Positions 1 to 10,302 are shown, counted from the stretch's first letter. The stretch: 64,000 bases of DNA from Allopusillimonas soli (GCF_004153445.1 NZ_SDQC01000007.1:1-64000); one strand, 5' to 3'. Translations and numbers: made by a program. Notes: generated from the sequence alone by a model not told the origin.

Positions 1-88
1 CATTCACTACTACAATCACGACCGCATCAAAATAAAACTAAAAGGCCTGAGTCCGGTGCAATACCGTATTCAGGCCTTGGCCACCTAA
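1..88 (+). CDS. IS3-family transposase (OrfB), C-terminal end only
   Basis: Reading from base 2, the frame encodes 28 residues including HYYNHDRIKIKLKGLSPVQY and then a stop at 86-88. The pattern YYN-x-x-R-I-x-x-K-L-x-G-L-S-P-x-x-Y is the very conserved C-terminus of DDE transposases of the IS3 family (rve integrase core). The catalytic Asp-Asp-Glu residues lie upstream of the window and cannot be checked. It catalyses cut-and-join transposition of its own element. Confidence 0.8.
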   Translation, partial: IHYYNHDRIKIKLKGLSPVQYRIQALAT

Positions 89-121
89 TCTGTAACCGTC
101 CAACTTCTAGGGGTCAGTTCA
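1..121 (+). mobile_element. Right end of an IS3-family insertion sequence
   Basis: The window opens inside an IS3-family element. The last 28 codons of its transposase are followed after the stop by a terminal sequence whose inner-strand reading begins TGAACTGACCCC and continues AGAAGTTGGAC (about 93-121). This is the usual form of the terminal inverted repeat in IS150/IS3-type elements. The left end and any target duplication lie outside the window, so completeness cannot be judged. The next sequence (from 122) is an open reading frame with no start, which suggests the element landed in or beside a gene. Confidence 0.75.
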
Positions 122-334
122 GATTGGCCGCCCCTTTTTTCATTTCACCGAGGTGTGGGCTATCGCCCCGACGGCACCAATCCGTGCCGCCACGTTCCGA
201 TGCGCCCCAACCGCAAGGCCATGCGCTACGTCCATACTGAGGATGACCCGGTATGCAAGGCGGCAGAACAGGTGGTGAACCAGCGCAAGACGATCACCGG
301 CGCATCGCCACGCTCCGCCGAGGCGACGGCATGA
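122..334 (+). pseudogene. Beheaded reading frame next to the IS end, function unknown
   Basis: From the IS end to a stop at 332-334 one frame stays open and has protein-like content, including YRPDGTNPCRHVPMRPNRK and later an acidic then basic stretch (HTEDDP, NQRK). It has no start codon in a plausible place and its left part is missing, so it is probably the 3' remnant of a gene cut by the insertion. I do not recognise the family. The opposite-strand frame at 140-397 looks like a shadow. From 335 to 493 I see no gene, only the probable promoter area of the next pair. Confidence 0.35.
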
Positions 335-493
335 CCCCGCAGCCGCTTGCCGCAGGCCAGTCAATTCGCCAGTCGGTGTCTGGCGAATCCTGCACAAGGC
401 GCCGTCTGCCTAAATTGTCGTGTCGCTGAAATGACAATTCGGGCAGGGGTCGGCCGTCACCTCATCTTGACTTTAATTCGTCTATAAACGAAA

Positions 494-829
494 ATGACCA
501 CATACCGAATCGAGCACTATCTGACGGCAGATGGGCAGAGGGATCTCTACATCGACTGGCTGGGCCACCTGCGGGATGGCAAGGCCAAGGTGGCGATCAT
601 CCGGCGTGTGGCCCGCATCGAGCAAGGCAACTTTGGCGATCACAAGTTCTGTCGTGATGGCGTGTGGGAGCTACGCATCGACGTTGGGCCAGGCTACCGA
701 GTCTATTACGCCCTGTCCGGGCAGCGGCTCGTACTGCTGCTCTGCGGTGGCGACAAGCGCACGCAGGACACGGACATCAACCGTGCGGTGGACTACTGGC
801 GGGACTGGCAACGGAGAACCGACGAATGA
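494..829 (+). CDS. RelE/ParE-superfamily toxin (HigB-like 'addiction module killer' type)
   Basis: The product is 111 residues, the usual size for this toxin group. It has a basic helical N-terminal half (GHLRDGKAKVAIIRRVARIE) and a beta-rich end with GVWELRIDVGPGYRVYY and LLLCGGDKRTQDTDINRA. These are hallmarks of the short phage-derived RelE-like killer proteins, in which R and K residues after the GPGYR strand contact mRNA. It probably inhibits translation by mRNA cleavage when its partner is lost. The stop codon overlaps the start of the antitoxin gene at 826, so the order is toxin first, as in higBA loci. Confidence 0.8.
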   Translation: MTTYRIEHYLTADGQRDLYIDWLGHLRDGKAKVAIIRRVARIEQGNFGDHKFCRDGVWELRIDVGPGYRVYYALSGQRLVLLLCGGDKRTQDTDINRAVDYWRDWQRRTDE

Positions 830-1140
830 GAAGCAGAACTCATGACAATGCAATGGCCGAGATGTATCGCAATGACCCGGCGCTCGCGCTCGACGTCATC
901 AACGGCATTTTGGAGGACGGGGAACAGGCTGAACTGCTGACTGTGCTGCGCCAGCTCACGCAGGCGTTCGGCGGCGTGCAGGCAGTGGCCGAACAGGCTT
1001 GCCTGAACCCGACGCAGCTCTATCGCACACTCTCACCGAAGGGTAATCCGGCACTGAACAGTCTGACCGCTATTCTCAAGGCGATGGGACTGCGACTAGC
1101 GGTGCAACCGATAGACTCAACGCCAGCGCAAGCAGCCTAA
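826..1140 (+). CDS. HigA-like antitoxin (putative addiction module antidote, HTH)
   Basis: The start ATG at 826 overlaps the toxin stop (ATGA arrangement). The 104-residue product has the pattern of the 'probable addiction module antidote' family: an N-terminal segment with NDPALALDVINGILEDGE, then an HTH-like core (FGGVQAVAEQACLNPTQLYR followed by TLSPKGNPALNSLTAILKA). It should bind and neutralise the upstream RelE-like toxin and repress the operon through its HTH. An alternative ATG at 853 would shorten it slightly. The gene is followed by about 200 bp of non-coding DNA before miaB. Confidence 0.8.
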   Translation: MRSRTHDNAMAEMYRNDPALALDVINGILEDGEQAELLTVLRQLTQAFGGVQAVAEQACLNPTQLYRTLSPKGNPALNSLTAILKAMGLRLAVQPIDSTPAQAA

Positions 1141-1356
1141 GAAATCCTGTTGAAGCCTTTTAACTTAACGCCTCAGTCTGTCGACTGCACACTCCTGCTG
1201 ATCTCTTTCTTAGCTGAAGCTCCATCCAATCTTTCAGATCCTCATAGCTGGTCTTGCTCAACTGAGCCGGCCATTTGTTTTTCTTTCTTCGTGCGGCAGT
1301 ACAATAAGGGTTTTTATCGCGGCCCCCGGGATCAACACCCGTCACGGCCTTCAGAC

Positions 1357-2835
1357 ATGCAAGAAATCAATCTCAAGCGCACGCCAAGCGGCGATGCCTC
1401 GGGCGCCAGCATTACGCCCTCCCCTGCCGTCATGGCGGAATCCGCGTCCTCCCGTCAGGCCTCCTCCCCGACAGGCCAAGGCCAACGCAAACTGTTCATA
1501 CGCACCTTCGGCTGCCAGATGAACGAGTACGACTCCGAGAAAATGGCGGATGTGCTGCGAGAAGATCAGGGTGTCGTGCTTACGCAAGACCCAGAGGAAG
1601 CCGACATCATTCTCTTCAATACCTGTTCCGTGCGAGAGAAAGCACAAGAAAAAGTGTTTTCCGATCTAGGAAGAGTTCAGCATCTGCGCAAGTCCAAGCC
1701 CGGCCTCATTATCGGCGTGGGTGGCTGCGTGGCCAGTCAGGAAGGCGAGGCCATTGTGCGCCGCGCACCTTATGTGGACGTGGTGTTTGGCCCGCAAACG
1801 CTGCATCGCCTGCCATCACTCATCGCACAACGCAAAGCGTCAGGCCAGCCACAAGTCGACATCAGCTTTCCAGAGATCGAAAAATTCGACGCGCTCCCTC
1901 CCGCGCGCGTGGAAGGGCCGACCGCGTTCGTGTCCATCATGGAGGGCTGCAGCAAGTATTGCAGCTTCTGTGTCGTGCCCTATACGCGCGGCGCGGAAGT
2001 GTCGCGCCCTTTCGACGACGTGCTCATCGAAGTGGCCGACCTGGCTGACCAGGGCGTCAAGGAGGTCACGCTACTGGGCCAGAACGTCAATGCCTATCGC
2101 GGCCCGATGAGCGGCACGAACGAAATCGCCGATTTCGCCATGTTGCTTGAATACGTACACGATATTCCCGGTATCGAACGCATTCGCTACACCACGTCGC
2201 ACCCCAAGGAAATGACCACGCGCCTGATCGAGGCGCACGGCAATCTGCCCAAACTGGTGCCGTTCCTGCACCTGCCGGTCCAGGCGGGCAGCGACGCCGT
2301 GCTGGCAGCCATGAAGCGCGGCTACACGACGCTGGAATTCAAGTCCATTGTGCGCCGTCTGCGCGCGGCGCGTCCCGGACTGACACTGTCCTCCGATTTC
2401 ATCGTGGGCTTTCCGGGGGAAACCGAGGCCGATTTCGAGAAAACGATGAAGCTCATCCGCGATGTGGGGTTCGACACCTCCTTCTCCTTCATCTATTCAC
2501 GCCGCCCCGGTACGCCGGCGGCAGACCTGCAGGACGATACACCGCGCGAACTCAAACTTGAGCGCCTGCAACGCCTGCAGTCGCTCATCAACGAACAGGC
2601 GGCGATCATCAGCCAGGCAATGATAGGCACGACGCAGCGCGTTCTGGTGGAGAAGCCCTCCCGGCGCGATCCCGGAGAGCTGTCCGGGCGCACCGAGAAC
2701 AATCGCATCGTCAATTTCGCTGGCCAGCCCCGATTGATCGGGCAGATGATAGACGTGCGCATCACGCAGGCATTCAGCAACTCGCTGCGCGGCGAGATCG
2801 TGACGCGCGACTCACTCACAGAGGAGCGGGCATGA
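1357..2835 (+). CDS. miaB: tRNA-2-methylthio-N6-dimethylallyladenosine synthase MiaB
   Basis: MiaB is a radical-SAM methylthiotransferase that converts i6A37 to ms2i6A37 in tRNAs reading UNN codons. The N-terminal UPF0004 domain has its three cluster cysteines at about residues 53 (FGCQMN), 90 ([12 protein letters not shown]) and 124 (VGGC). The radical-SAM motif CSKYCSFC lies at 198-205, and a TRAM domain follows near the C-terminus. I chose ATG 1357 (MQEINLK), giving 492 residues. An in-frame ORF extends further left without similarity, and a later ATG at 1432 is possible. Its stop overlaps the ybeZ start, so it leads the conserved miaB-ybeZ-ybeY-corC-lnt operon. Confidence 0.96.
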   Translation: MQEINLKRTPSGDASGASITPSPAVMAESASSRQASSPTGQGQRKLFIRTFGCQMNEYDSEKMADVLREDQGVVLTQDPEEADIILFNTCSVREKAQEKVFSDLGRVQHLRKSKPGLIIGVGGCVASQEGEAIVRRAPYVDVVFGPQTLHRLPSLIAQRKASGQPQVDISFPEIEKFDALPPARVEGPTAFVSIMEGCSKYCSFCVVPYTRGAEVSRPFDDVLIEVADLADQGVKEVTLLGQNVNAYRGPMSGTNEIADFAMLLEYVHDIPGIERIRYTTSHPKEMTTRLIEAHGNLPKLVPFLHLPVQAGSDAVLAAMKRGYTTLEFKSIVRRLRAARPGLTLSSDFIVGFPGETEADFEKTMKLIRDVGFDTSFSFIYSRRPGTPAADLQDDTPRELKLERLQRLQSLINEQAAIISQAMIGTTQRVLVEKPSRRDPGELSGRTENNRIVNFAGQPRLIGQMIDVRITQAFSNSLRGEIVTRDSLTEERA

Positions 2836-3839
2836 CGGCGGCATCGCGCAGAAAGCCGGTTCATCTCACGCTCGAGGGCGACAACACGCACCTGGCCAAT
2901 CTGTGCGGGCCGCTGGACGCCAATCTGCGCCAGATCGCAGATGGCTGGAACGTCGCCATACAGCGGCGCGGCAGCCATCTGACCATCACTGGCGACAAGG
3001 CGCGTGCCGCGGCCGGCGCCATAGACATTTTCCACCGTCGCGCCGTGCACAAGGCGCTTTCCGTCGACGATATTCAACTGGGCCTGGTGGAATTGGGCGC
3101 GCGCATGGCTGAAAATGATGGCGATGCGCAGCAGGCCGACACGCTGCCGGAACTGCCTCCCGTGGACGACATGAGCCTTTCGCTGCGTACACGCAGAACG
3201 GACCTGCGTCCCCGCACACCGCGCCAGCGCGACTATCTCAACGCTATTCTTAAACACGACATTACCTTCGGCATCGGCCCGGCCGGTACAGGCAAGACCT
3301 GGCTGGCCGTGGCCTGCGCCATCGATGCCCTGGAACGCGAGGCTGTGCAGCGGCTCGTGCTCACGCGTCCCGCTGTCGAGGCAGGAGAACGGCTGGGCTT
3401 CCTGCCTGGCGACCTCGTCCAGAAGGTCGACCCCTATCTGCGTCCGCTCTACGATGCGCTCTACGATCTCATGGGTATAGAGCGCGTGCAGCGGTTGTTC
3501 GAGAAGCAGACTATCGAGATCGCTCCACTCGCCTATATGCGCGGGCGCACGCTCAACCACGCCTTTGTCATACTCGACGAAGCTCAGAACACCACGCCGG
3601 AGCAAATGAAAATGTTCCTCACCCGCATCGGTTTCGGCAGCAAGGCGGTCATCAATGGCGATCCGTCCCAGGTCGATCTGCCGCGCGGGCAGGCGAGCGG
3701 CCTGACCCACGCCGTGGACGTGCTGGAAGATGTGCAGGGCATCGCCACGACCCGGTTCACCAGCCGCGATGTGGTGCGCCATCCGTTGGTGGCGCGTATC
3801 GTGGATGCATACGAAAAAGCGGGCGACCATGTCTCCTGA
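2832..3839 (+). CDS. ybeZ: PhoH-like NTPase YbeZ
   Basis: The 335-residue protein has a P-loop GPAGTGKT near residue 149, the PhoH signature [19 protein letters not shown], and a Walker B with [21 protein letters not shown]. It belongs to the PhoH ATPase family, which works with the RNase YbeY in ribosome quality control and rRNA maturation. That partnership is known from the family and fits the overlap with ybeY here (ybeY starts at 3829, inside the ybeZ end). A ribosome-binding sequence GAGGAGCGGG precedes ATG 2832, inside the end of miaB. Confidence 0.95.
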   Translation: MTAASRRKPVHLTLEGDNTHLANLCGPLDANLRQIADGWNVAIQRRGSHLTITGDKARAAAGAIDIFHRRAVHKALSVDDIQLGLVELGARMAENDGDAQQADTLPELPPVDDMSLSLRTRRTDLRPRTPRQRDYLNAILKHDITFGIGPAGTGKTWLAVACAIDALEREAVQRLVLTRPAVEAGERLGFLPGDLVQKVDPYLRPLYDALYDLMGIERVQRLFEKQTIEIAPLAYMRGRTLNHAFVILDEAQNTTPEQMKMFLTRIGFGSKAVINGDPSQVDLPRGQASGLTHAVDVLEDVQGIATTRFTSRDVVRHPLVARIVDAYEKAGDHVS

Positions 3840-4305
3840 GCCTTCGCCCGGCCTGACCCTCGCCGTTCAATACGCGGTGAAAGCCGAAATGCTGCCGCGA
3901 TGGCGGCTGCGGCGCTGGGTGGCGCAGGCAGTCAGGATGGTTGCGCAGACGCGGCCGATGACAGGCGTCATGCTGACACTGCGGCTGGTGGACAGTGATG
4001 AAGGCCGCGAACTGAACAATACATACCGCGGCAAAGACTACGCCACCAATGTGCTGACCTTCGAATATGGCATCGATCAGCAGGGCGTCGCCAGCGGCGA
4101 CATCGTCCTGTGTGTTCCGGTTCTGTACCGGGAGGCCGAGAAACAGGGAAAACCCCTACTCGATCATGCCGCTCATCTGGTTGTGCATGGCGTGCTGCAT
4201 GCCCTGGGCTATGATCATATTAAGCGGGACGAGGCACAGCGCATGGAGGCCCTGGAAGCCGCCATTCTGGCCCGCATGGGCTTGCCCGACCCTTACCAGG
4301 CATGA
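3829..4305 (+). CDS. ybeY: Endoribonuclease YbeY (rRNA maturation factor)
   Basis: The 158-residue product carries the zinc-binding motif [11 protein letters not shown] (H-x3-H-x5-H), which defines the YbeY/UPF0054 family, preceded by the typical [14 protein letters not shown] segment. YbeY is a single-strand endoribonuclease needed for 16S rRNA 3'-end processing and 70S ribosome quality control. ATG 3829 is chosen because it gives standard length and an 11-bp overlap with ybeZ; longer upstream extension has no family similarity. A gap of about 140 bp to corC may hold a secondary promoter. Confidence 0.95.
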   Translation: MSPEPSPGLTLAVQYAVKAEMLPRWRLRRWVAQAVRMVAQTRPMTGVMLTLRLVDSDEGRELNNTYRGKDYATNVLTFEYGIDQQGVASGDIVLCVPVLYREAEKQGKPLLDHAAHLVVHGVLHALGYDHIKRDEAQRMEALEAAILARMGLPDPYQA

Positions 4306-4449
4306 GGCCAGCTCGCATCCGCACGCGGCCCGGCCAACAGCAGCATCTTCGCCAGTGCAGCCTGGTGCCGGCCAGCCACGCCGATGCATCCCTGACCGGC
4401 ATCGCATTATCGGTTATCCTAATCATTCGTGTATTCAGTCCCCTGGACA

Positions 4450-5331
4450 ATGTCAGACCCTAGTTCACCCGACGCCGAGCAGCGCCCGGCGAAAAACAGC
4501 AAGTCCCTGTTCCAACGTCTTACGTCCTTCATGCGGCCAACAGAGCCCGCCGACCGCGAAGACATCAAGGCCGTGCTCGAGGCCGCCCATGATCGCAAAG
4601 TCCTCGACGGCGAAGCCTACGCCATGATTTCCGGTGCGCTGGATGTGGCCGAGCAGACCGTGGCCGACATCATGGTTCCACGCTCCAAAATGGACATGCT
4701 GGACATCAGCAAGCCGCTGTCCGAGATTCTTCCAGAAATCATCGAAACCGGGCACTCTCGCTTCCCCATTTACGAAGACGATCGGGACAACATCGTGGGC
4801 ATACTGCTTGCCAAGGATCTGCTTCTTTCGGTCAGCAACCCGTCCATAGACCTGCGCCCGCTGGTGCGCCCCGCCGTCTTCATTCCTGAAACCAAACGCC
4901 TGAACGTGCTGCTGCACGAGTTCCGCATCAGCCGCAATCATCTGGCCATCGTAGTCGACGAACATGGCGGCATCTCAGGCCTGGTGTCCATGGAGGATGT
5001 GCTCGAACAAATTGTCGGCGACATCGAAGACGAATACGACGAAGACGACGAAAAGACCATATTCCAGACCGGCACCAACAGTTGGCGTGCAATGGGCATC
5101 ACCGAGATCGAAAACTTCAATGTGCATTTCGGCACGCATCTGCCCCACGAAGACTACGATACGATCGGCGGTTGGCTTGCCGCGGAATTGGGGCGCATAC
5201 CGCGACGCGGTGACAGCATCAATTATGAAGGCCTGAATATCACGGTCGTTGGCGCCGATGCGCGCCGGGCGCTGTGGCTGCACATCCAGCACCATGCCGC
5301 CAAACCGCCCGCTCCAGCCGATGCCGCCTGA
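4450..5331 (+). CDS. corC: CorC/HlyC-family CBS-domain protein
   Basis: The 293-residue protein has a pair of CBS domains (TVADIMVPRSKMDMLD through LVSMEDVLEQIVGDIEDEYD) followed by a C-terminal CorC_HlyC FAD-like domain (FNVHFGTHLPHEDYDTIGGWLAAELGRIPRRGD). It lacks membrane segments, as is typical of the cytosolic CorC. In enterics CorC modulates Mg/Co efflux with CorA. Its fixed place between ybeY and lnt in proteobacteria supports an envelope role. ATG 4450 (MSDPSS) matches family starts; an in-frame GTG at 4429 would add seven residues. Its stop overlaps the lnt start. Confidence 0.93.
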   Translation: MSDPSSPDAEQRPAKNSKSLFQRLTSFMRPTEPADREDIKAVLEAAHDRKVLDGEAYAMISGALDVAEQTVADIMVPRSKMDMLDISKPLSEILPEIIETGHSRFPIYEDDRDNIVGILLAKDLLLSVSNPSIDLRPLVRPAVFIPETKRLNVLLHEFRISRNHLAIVVDEHGGISGLVSMEDVLEQIVGDIEDEYDEDDEKTIFQTGTNSWRAMGITEIENFNVHFGTHLPHEDYDTIGGWLAAELGRIPRRGDSINYEGLNITVVGADARRALWLHIQHHAAKPPAPADAA

Positions 5332-6988
5332 CCAGCGCTCCAGCACCTCGATACTGAGCCGGGCTAGCGGCCCGGCCGTGCTTCTCGTACTCGGCACAAT
5401 CCACGCGCTGTCGTTTTCGCCCGACCCCCTGCCCCAGTGGCTGCTGCCGTTCATACAGATTTTCGGGCTGGCCTTCCTCGCTCATCATGTCTTTCTGGCC
5501 CGCCGCATGCGCGACGCGGCAGCCGGCGCATTCTTATTCTGCTTCGCCAACTTCGCTGTCGGGATGTACTGGCTCTACATCAGCATGCACGACTACGGCG
5601 CAATGGCCGCGCCCTTGGCCATTGCGGCAGTGGCTGTGCTCGCTGCCATCATGGCGCTCTATGGCACATTGGCTTGCGCAGCGAGTTGGTGGTTGGGTGC
5701 CAAATATCTGGATGCGCGCGCCAGCTACCAGCGGCATCTGCTTCTGGCCGCCACCTTCGCATCGTGCTGGACCGCGGCCGAATGGCTGCGCGGCACGCTG
5801 TTCACTGGTCTGCCTTGGCTGAATATCGGTTACGCGCATGTAGAGGGCATGCTGGCACCGTGGGCTCCCATCATCGGCGTCTATGGCGTGGCATGGCTTG
5901 CCGCCTTTGCCTCCGGCGCAATCGGGCTGCTGGCCCTGGCCAGAAACTCAAGCAATGACGCCAGAGCCGCGGTAGGTGTCGGCATAGCCATCCTTACTGG
6001 ACTGATCGGCATATTCCTGCACCATGTGCAATGGGCCCAACCGCAGGGCAAGCCGCTCATTGTGCGCCTGGTGCAAGGCAACGTGCCGCAATCCGAGAAG
6101 TTCGATCCCGGCCTGATGGTACAGGGACAGATCGACTATCTGAGCCTTGCGGAGCTTGCGCCCCGTGCGCCGGATGGCAAGCCCGATATCATCGTGCTGC
6201 CCGAGACCGTGGTGCCACTTTTCCAGGACGACGTCGCGCCAGAACTATGGGACCGATGGCTCGATGTGGCCCGCATGCAGGACGCGAGCCTGATCCTGGG
6301 CGTACCGCTGCACGACTATGTCCAAGGCCGCGAGCGCTTCACCAACAGCGTGATCGGTGTCAATGCCAATACCCCTCGCCAGGCCATCATTGATGCCAAT
6401 CCGGCCATGCGCTACGACAAGCATCACCTGGTCCCCTTCGGCGAATTCGTGCCAGCGGGCTTCCGATGGTTCGTGGACGCAATGACCATCCCCCTTGGCG
6501 ACTTCGATCGCGGCCCGGTGCGTCAGCGGCTGTTTACCATCGACGGCACTGTCTTCGCCCCCAATATCTGCTACGAAGATGTCTTTGGCGAGCAGATCAT
6601 CGCCTCTGTGCGAGACAGCGACAGGCTAGGCCCTGGCGCCAATGTACTGGTCAATGTCAGCAATCTGGCATGGTTCGGCGATTCCTGGGCGCTGCGCCAG
6701 CATCTGCAGATATCCCGTATGCGGGCCCTGGAAACCGCGCGGCCCATGTTGCGTGCAACGAACACGGGGATGACCGCCGCCATCGACCCCGATGGCAGCA
6801 TACGCGCGGTGCTCGACCCGCTGCAAAAAGGCGTGTTGGACGTCGAGGTTCAAGGCATGACCGGCATCACGCCCTACGTCCGCTGGGGCGACCGGCTTGC
6901 GCTCGGCTGGACTGTGTTATTCCTGATACTGGCGCTGGCCTTGCGCAGACGGCCTCTCACAGGTGACGAACAGCACAATAAGGGGTAG
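5321..6988 (+). CDS. lnt: Apolipoprotein N-acyltransferase Lnt
   Basis: Lnt transfers a third acyl chain from phospholipid to the N-terminal cysteine of lipoproteins in the inner membrane. The 555-residue product has about six hydrophobic segments in its first 200 residues, then a nitrilase domain with the catalytic triad: Glu in VLPETVVPLF, Lys in DKHHLVPFGEFVP and Cys in NICYEDVFGE. A final hydrophobic segment (LGWTVLFLILALAL) anchors the C-terminus. ATG 5321 overlaps the end of corC by 11 bp. The many lipoproteins in this window (38-44 kb, 55 kb, 60 kb) are its expected substrates. Confidence 0.95.
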   Translation: MPPDQRSSTSILSRASGPAVLLVLGTIHALSFSPDPLPQWLLPFIQIFGLAFLAHHVFLARRMRDAAAGAFLFCFANFAVGMYWLYISMHDYGAMAAPLAIAAVAVLAAIMALYGTLACAASWWLGAKYLDARASYQRHLLLAATFASCWTAAEWLRGTLFTGLPWLNIGYAHVEGMLAPWAPIIGVYGVAWLAAFASGAIGLLALARNSSNDARAAVGVGIAILTGLIGIFLHHVQWAQPQGKPLIVRLVQGNVPQSEKFDPGLMVQGQIDYLSLAELAPRAPDGKPDIIVLPETVVPLFQDDVAPELWDRWLDVARMQDASLILGVPLHDYVQGRERFTNSVIGVNANTPRQAIIDANPAMRYDKHHLVPFGEFVPAGFRWFVDAMTIPLGDFDRGPVRQRLFTIDGTVFAPNICYEDVFGEQIIASVRDSDRLGPGANVLVNVSNLAWFGDSWALRQHLQISRMRALETARPMLRATNTGMTAAIDPDGSIRAVLDPLQKGVLDVEVQGMTGITPYVRWGDRLALGWTVLFLILALALRRRPLTGDEQHNKG

Positions 6989-7043
6989 AGTGCAGGAAAG
7001 GCTTGCAAACGAAATGCGCTACACCCAGTAGCAGGAGACATAC

Positions 7044-8000
7044 ATGACGTTTCTTACCCGATTCTGTTCCGCTGTCGTTGCAGCACTCATGCCTCTCGCC
7101 GCGGTGCTGGCTGATCCAGCCATCGTCATGGCTCCCGGCGGTGCGGGAGGCGGCTACGATGCCGCGGCGCGTGTTCCTCTGCAGGTCATGCAGGAAACAG
7201 GCATTTTCACCGACGGCTCGCAAGTCACCAATAAAGGTGGCGCTGGCGGCACCATCGGACTCGCCGAGTTCGTCCGCACAGCCAAGGGCAACGACAACGC
7301 CATCATGTCCATTGGTTCCATCCTGGTTGGCGCCATCATCCTGAACAAGTCGCCTGTTTCACTTGACGACGTCACCCCGCTGGTACGCTTGACGGATGAC
7401 GCGGGTGCCGTGGCAGTGCCAGCCGACTCTCCCTTCAAGACGGTCAAAGACCTTACCGCCGCCCTGGCAAAGAACCCCGGCGCAACCCCTGTGGGCGGAG
7501 GCTCCATTGGCGGCGTCGATCACGTCACCGCCGCCTTGCTTGCCAAGGCCGCAGGCCTGGATCCCCGGAAAATCAACTACGTGCCTTATACAGGCGGTGC
7601 GGAAATGATTACCGCGCTGGCTGGAGGCCAGCTGAAGGCAGCCATCTCCGGCCTTTCCGAACTCAAGCCGTATGCCGACCAGGGCAGGCTGCGCATCATC
7701 GCGGTCACCTCCGAACAGCGTCTGCCCGGCGTCGATGCGCCGACGCTCAAGGAATCCGGCCTGGATGTCGTCATCGGCAATTGGCGCGGTATTGTCGGTG
7801 CGCCAGGCATGTCGGACAAAGGCAGGAAAATGTGGCTGGACCGCTTTGCCAAAATGCACGATACGCCAGAATGGAAAAAGGCACTGTCCGATCATGAATG
7901 GACGGATGCATACCTTGCAGGGGACGATTTCGCCGCCTTCCTGGATCAAGAGAAAGTGCGCCAGACTGAGGTCCTGAAATCGGTCGGGCTGGTGAAATAA
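7044..8000 (+). CDS. tctC: TctC/Bug-type tricarboxylate-binding periplasmic protein
   Basis: The 318-residue product begins with a Sec signal peptide (hydrophobic run to LAAVLA-DP) and continues with the Bug fold: APGGAGGGYDAAARVPLQV, NKGGAGGTIGLAEF, the TPVGGGSIGGVDHVTA loop and VPYTGGAEMITALAGGQ. This is the extracytoplasmic substrate-binding protein of a tripartite tricarboxylate transporter. A good ribosome-binding site (AGGAGACATAC) precedes ATG 7044. It is the first gene of a complete tctCBA operon, which suggests citrate or a related carboxylate, although Bug specificity cannot be read from sequence. Confidence 0.9.
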   Translation: MTFLTRFCSAVVAALMPLAAVLADPAIVMAPGGAGGGYDAAARVPLQVMQETGIFTDGSQVTNKGGAGGTIGLAEFVRTAKGNDNAIMSIGSILVGAIILNKSPVSLDDVTPLVRLTDDAGAVAVPADSPFKTVKDLTAALAKNPGATPVGGGSIGGVDHVTAALLAKAAGLDPRKINYVPYTGGAEMITALAGGQLKAAISGLSELKPYADQGRLRIIAVTSEQRLPGVDAPTLKESGLDVVIGNWRGIVGAPGMSDKGRKMWLDRFAKMHDTPEWKKALSDHEWTDAYLAGDDFAAFLDQEKVRQTEVLKSVGLVK

Positions 8001-8003
8001 CAC

Positions 8004-8486
8004 ATGGGATCCCAACCCCGCCGACCGTGGTGGCTGGGGCTGCTTGTCGTGGCGATAGGTCTGCTCTGGTTCTATGAGGGCTGGAGCATGCCGCAGTTGG
8101 GTGGCTATGCAACGCTGGGGCCCGGCTTTTTCGTCAGCGTTCTCGGTGCCCTGCTCATCCTGTTCGGCATCATACTGCTGGTGCAGATAGGCCGTGGCGA
8201 AACATTTGTGCCCCAGGATACCGAGAATGCCGAAGCCGGCGCCAAGGCAGCCTGGCCATCTTTCATGTGGGCCGCCGGTGCCGCAGCCATACCGTTGCTG
8301 ACCATGACACGGCTTGGCTTTCCCTTGACCGCCATGCTTTCATTCGCGATGGTGACGCGCGCATTCGGCTCGCGCAAAATCCTGCTCGACTGCGGCATCG
8401 GGCTGGCCCTGGGCATCATCAGTTGGCTTGGATTCAGCAAGCTGGGCGTGAGCCTGGGCGGTGCCCTGCCGCTGGCGGGATGGTGA
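8004..8486 (+). CDS. tctB: TctB-family small membrane subunit of tripartite tricarboxylate transporter
   Basis: The 160-residue protein has about four hydrophobic segments ([64 protein letters not shown]), the topology of the TctB subunit. It starts 3 bp after the tctC stop and is followed 4 bp later by tctA. Sequence conservation in TctB is weak, so the identification rests on topology, the C-terminal [19 protein letters not shown] pattern and position between tctC and tctA. Confidence 0.88.
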   Translation: MGSQPRRPWWLGLLVVAIGLLWFYEGWSMPQLGGYATLGPGFFVSVLGALLILFGIILLVQIGRGETFVPQDTENAEAGAKAAWPSFMWAAGAAAIPLLTMTRLGFPLTAMLSFAMVTRAFGSRKILLDCGIGLALGIISWLGFSKLGVSLGGALPLAGW

Positions 8487-8490
8487 GCAT

Positions 8491-9987
8491 ATGGACTCGT
8501 TCTACTCCCTGATACAAGGCTTCGGCTTTGCATTGCAACCCGAGAATCTGTTCTGGGCGTTCCTCGGCTCCATGCTCGGCACAGCCATCGGCGTGCTGCC
8601 CGGCATCGGCCCCGCTCTCACTATCGCCCTGCTCCTGCCTATCACCGTGAAAGTCGCACCCACCGCGGCCTTCATCATGTTTGCCGGCGTGCTGTACGGC
8701 GCCATGTACGGCGGCTCCACCACCTCCATTCTGCTGAACACGCCAGGTGAAAGTGGATCCATGATGACCGCGCTGGAAGGCAACAAGATGGCCAAGAATG
8801 GCCGCGGCGCGGCGGCCTTGGCCACTGCGGCCATCGGTTCGTTCGTGGCCGGCACCATTGCGACCCTGGGCATCACCTTTCTTGCCCCGCTGATAGCCGA
8901 ACTGGCATTCGTGTTCACCGCCGCCAATTATTTCGCATTGATGGTCCTATCGCTCATGTCCGTGTCGGTGGTGCTGGGCACGTCACGCGTGCGGGGCTTT
9001 ATCGCGTTGTTGCTTGGCCTGGCATTGGGCGTGGTGGGCATAGACCCGCAGACGGGGCTGGCCCGGCTGACATTTGGCTCGCCCGCCCTGCTGGACGGCA
9101 TCGAGCTCACCGTGGTGCTGGTCTCGATGTTTGCTGTTGGCGAAATTCTGTATGTCGCCAGCCGGTTTCGCAATATGCCGCCGCAGATAAACCCGCTGGC
9201 CGGCGGCAGCTGGATGACACGCCAGGATTGGAAGCGTTCCTGGAGGCCCTGGCTGCGCGGCACATTTCTTGGCTTTCCCATCGGCGCGCTACCGACCGGT
9301 GGCACCGAAGTCCCCACGTTTCTGTCCTATACCATAGAGCGGCGTCTGTGCAAGCATCCCCAAGAGTTCGGTAATGGCGCCATCGAAGGCGTCGCTGGGC
9401 CGGAAGCAGCCAACAACGCCGCCGCGGGTGGCATCCTGGTGCCGCTGCTCACACTGGGCCTGCCCACTTCAGCCACAGCCGCCGTCCTGCTGGCTGCGTT
9501 CCAAAGCTACGGACTACAGCCCGGCCCCTTTCTCTTTACCAACAGCCACGATCTGGTATGGGCAGTCATAGCCTCCCTCTATATCGGCAACATCATGCTG
9601 CTGGTATTGAATCTGCCGCTGGTCGGGCTTTGGGTACGCCTGCTGCTCATCCCCCGGCCCTATCTGTATGGCGGCATCCTGATTTTCGCCATGGTCGGCA
9701 TCTGGGGAATATCCACGTCGTGGATGGACCTGTTGGTGATGTTCGTAGTCGGCTTGGCGGGCTACGTCATGCGTGTTTACGATTTCCCCATTGCTCCCGT
9801 CCTCATCGGCCTCATCCTCGGGCCCATGGCCGAAACCCAGTTGCGCCGGGCATTGGCCATTGGCAACGGCAGTCCTCTGGCCCTTGTTTCCGACCCCTTG
9901 TCCATCGTGTTACTGAGCCTGGCTGCCGCGGTCCTGCTGCTGCCGCTCCTCCTGCGGCGGCTTCGGGCGGCCGCGAACAGCCAATAG
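8491..9987 (+). CDS. tctA: TctA-family large membrane subunit of tripartite tricarboxylate transporter
   Basis: The 498-residue protein has some twelve membrane segments. It shows the conserved TctA motifs [39 protein letters not shown], a second half [21 protein letters not shown] with [16 protein letters not shown], and [15 protein letters not shown]. It forms the Na+ or H+-coupled channel part of the transporter fed by the tctC product. ATG 8491 sits 4 bp after tctB. No gene follows until the tRNA cluster at 10152; 9988-10093 shows nothing recognisable. Confidence 0.94.
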   Translation: MDSFYSLIQGFGFALQPENLFWAFLGSMLGTAIGVLPGIGPALTIALLLPITVKVAPTAAFIMFAGVLYGAMYGGSTTSILLNTPGESGSMMTALEGNKMAKNGRGAAALATAAIGSFVAGTIATLGITFLAPLIAELAFVFTAANYFALMVLSLMSVSVVLGTSRVRGFIALLLGLALGVVGIDPQTGLARLTFGSPALLDGIELTVVLVSMFAVGEILYVASRFRNMPPQINPLAGGSWMTRQDWKRSWRPWLRGTFLGFPIGALPTGGTEVPTFLSYTIERRLCKHPQEFGNGAIEGVAGPEAANNAAAGGILVPLLTLGLPTSATAAVLLAAFQSYGLQPGPFLFTNSHDLVWAVIASLYIGNIMLLVLNLPLVGLWVRLLLIPRPYLYGGILIFAMVGIWGISTSWMDLLVMFVVGLAGYVMRVYDFPIAPVLIGLILGPMAETQLRRALAIGNGSPLALVSDPLSIVLLSLAAAVLLLPLLLRRLRAAANSQ

Positions 9988-10093
9988 ACAGATGCCGCCT
10001 CACCCGTGCCCTGCCTGTCTTTTGCCAATGAAAAGTGCCGGCATCCGAAGGCGGACAACGCCGCGTTGCATTGGCTACGGCCAGCGCGTCAAC

Positions 10094-10122
10094 TTGCAAG
10101 CGATAAAAATTTCGTGCATAAT
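10094..10122 (+). promoter_or_regulatory. Sigma-70 promoter of the tRNA cluster
   Basis: A TTGCAA -35 hexamer (10094-10099), 17-bp spacer and CATAAT -10 hexamer (10117-10122) lie about 30 bp before the first tRNA gene. Position and spacing fit a strong stable-RNA promoter. Confidence 0.7.
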
Positions 10123-10151
10123 CTCGCTTCTTCGCTAGTCAATCTAGTTCC

Positions 10152-10227
<76 letters not shown>

Positions 10228-10302
10228 TCAAAGCGAAGATGCGCCGCAAGGCAGCAAGAAGTACCGCGTGTTTGATATGCTAGAATGCGCAACTTATGTC
10301 CT

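Noticed and set aside
2493-3830. Large minus-strand frame opposite miaB end and ybeZ
   Set aside because: Antisense shadow of two clearly identified, conserved genes in GC-rich DNA.
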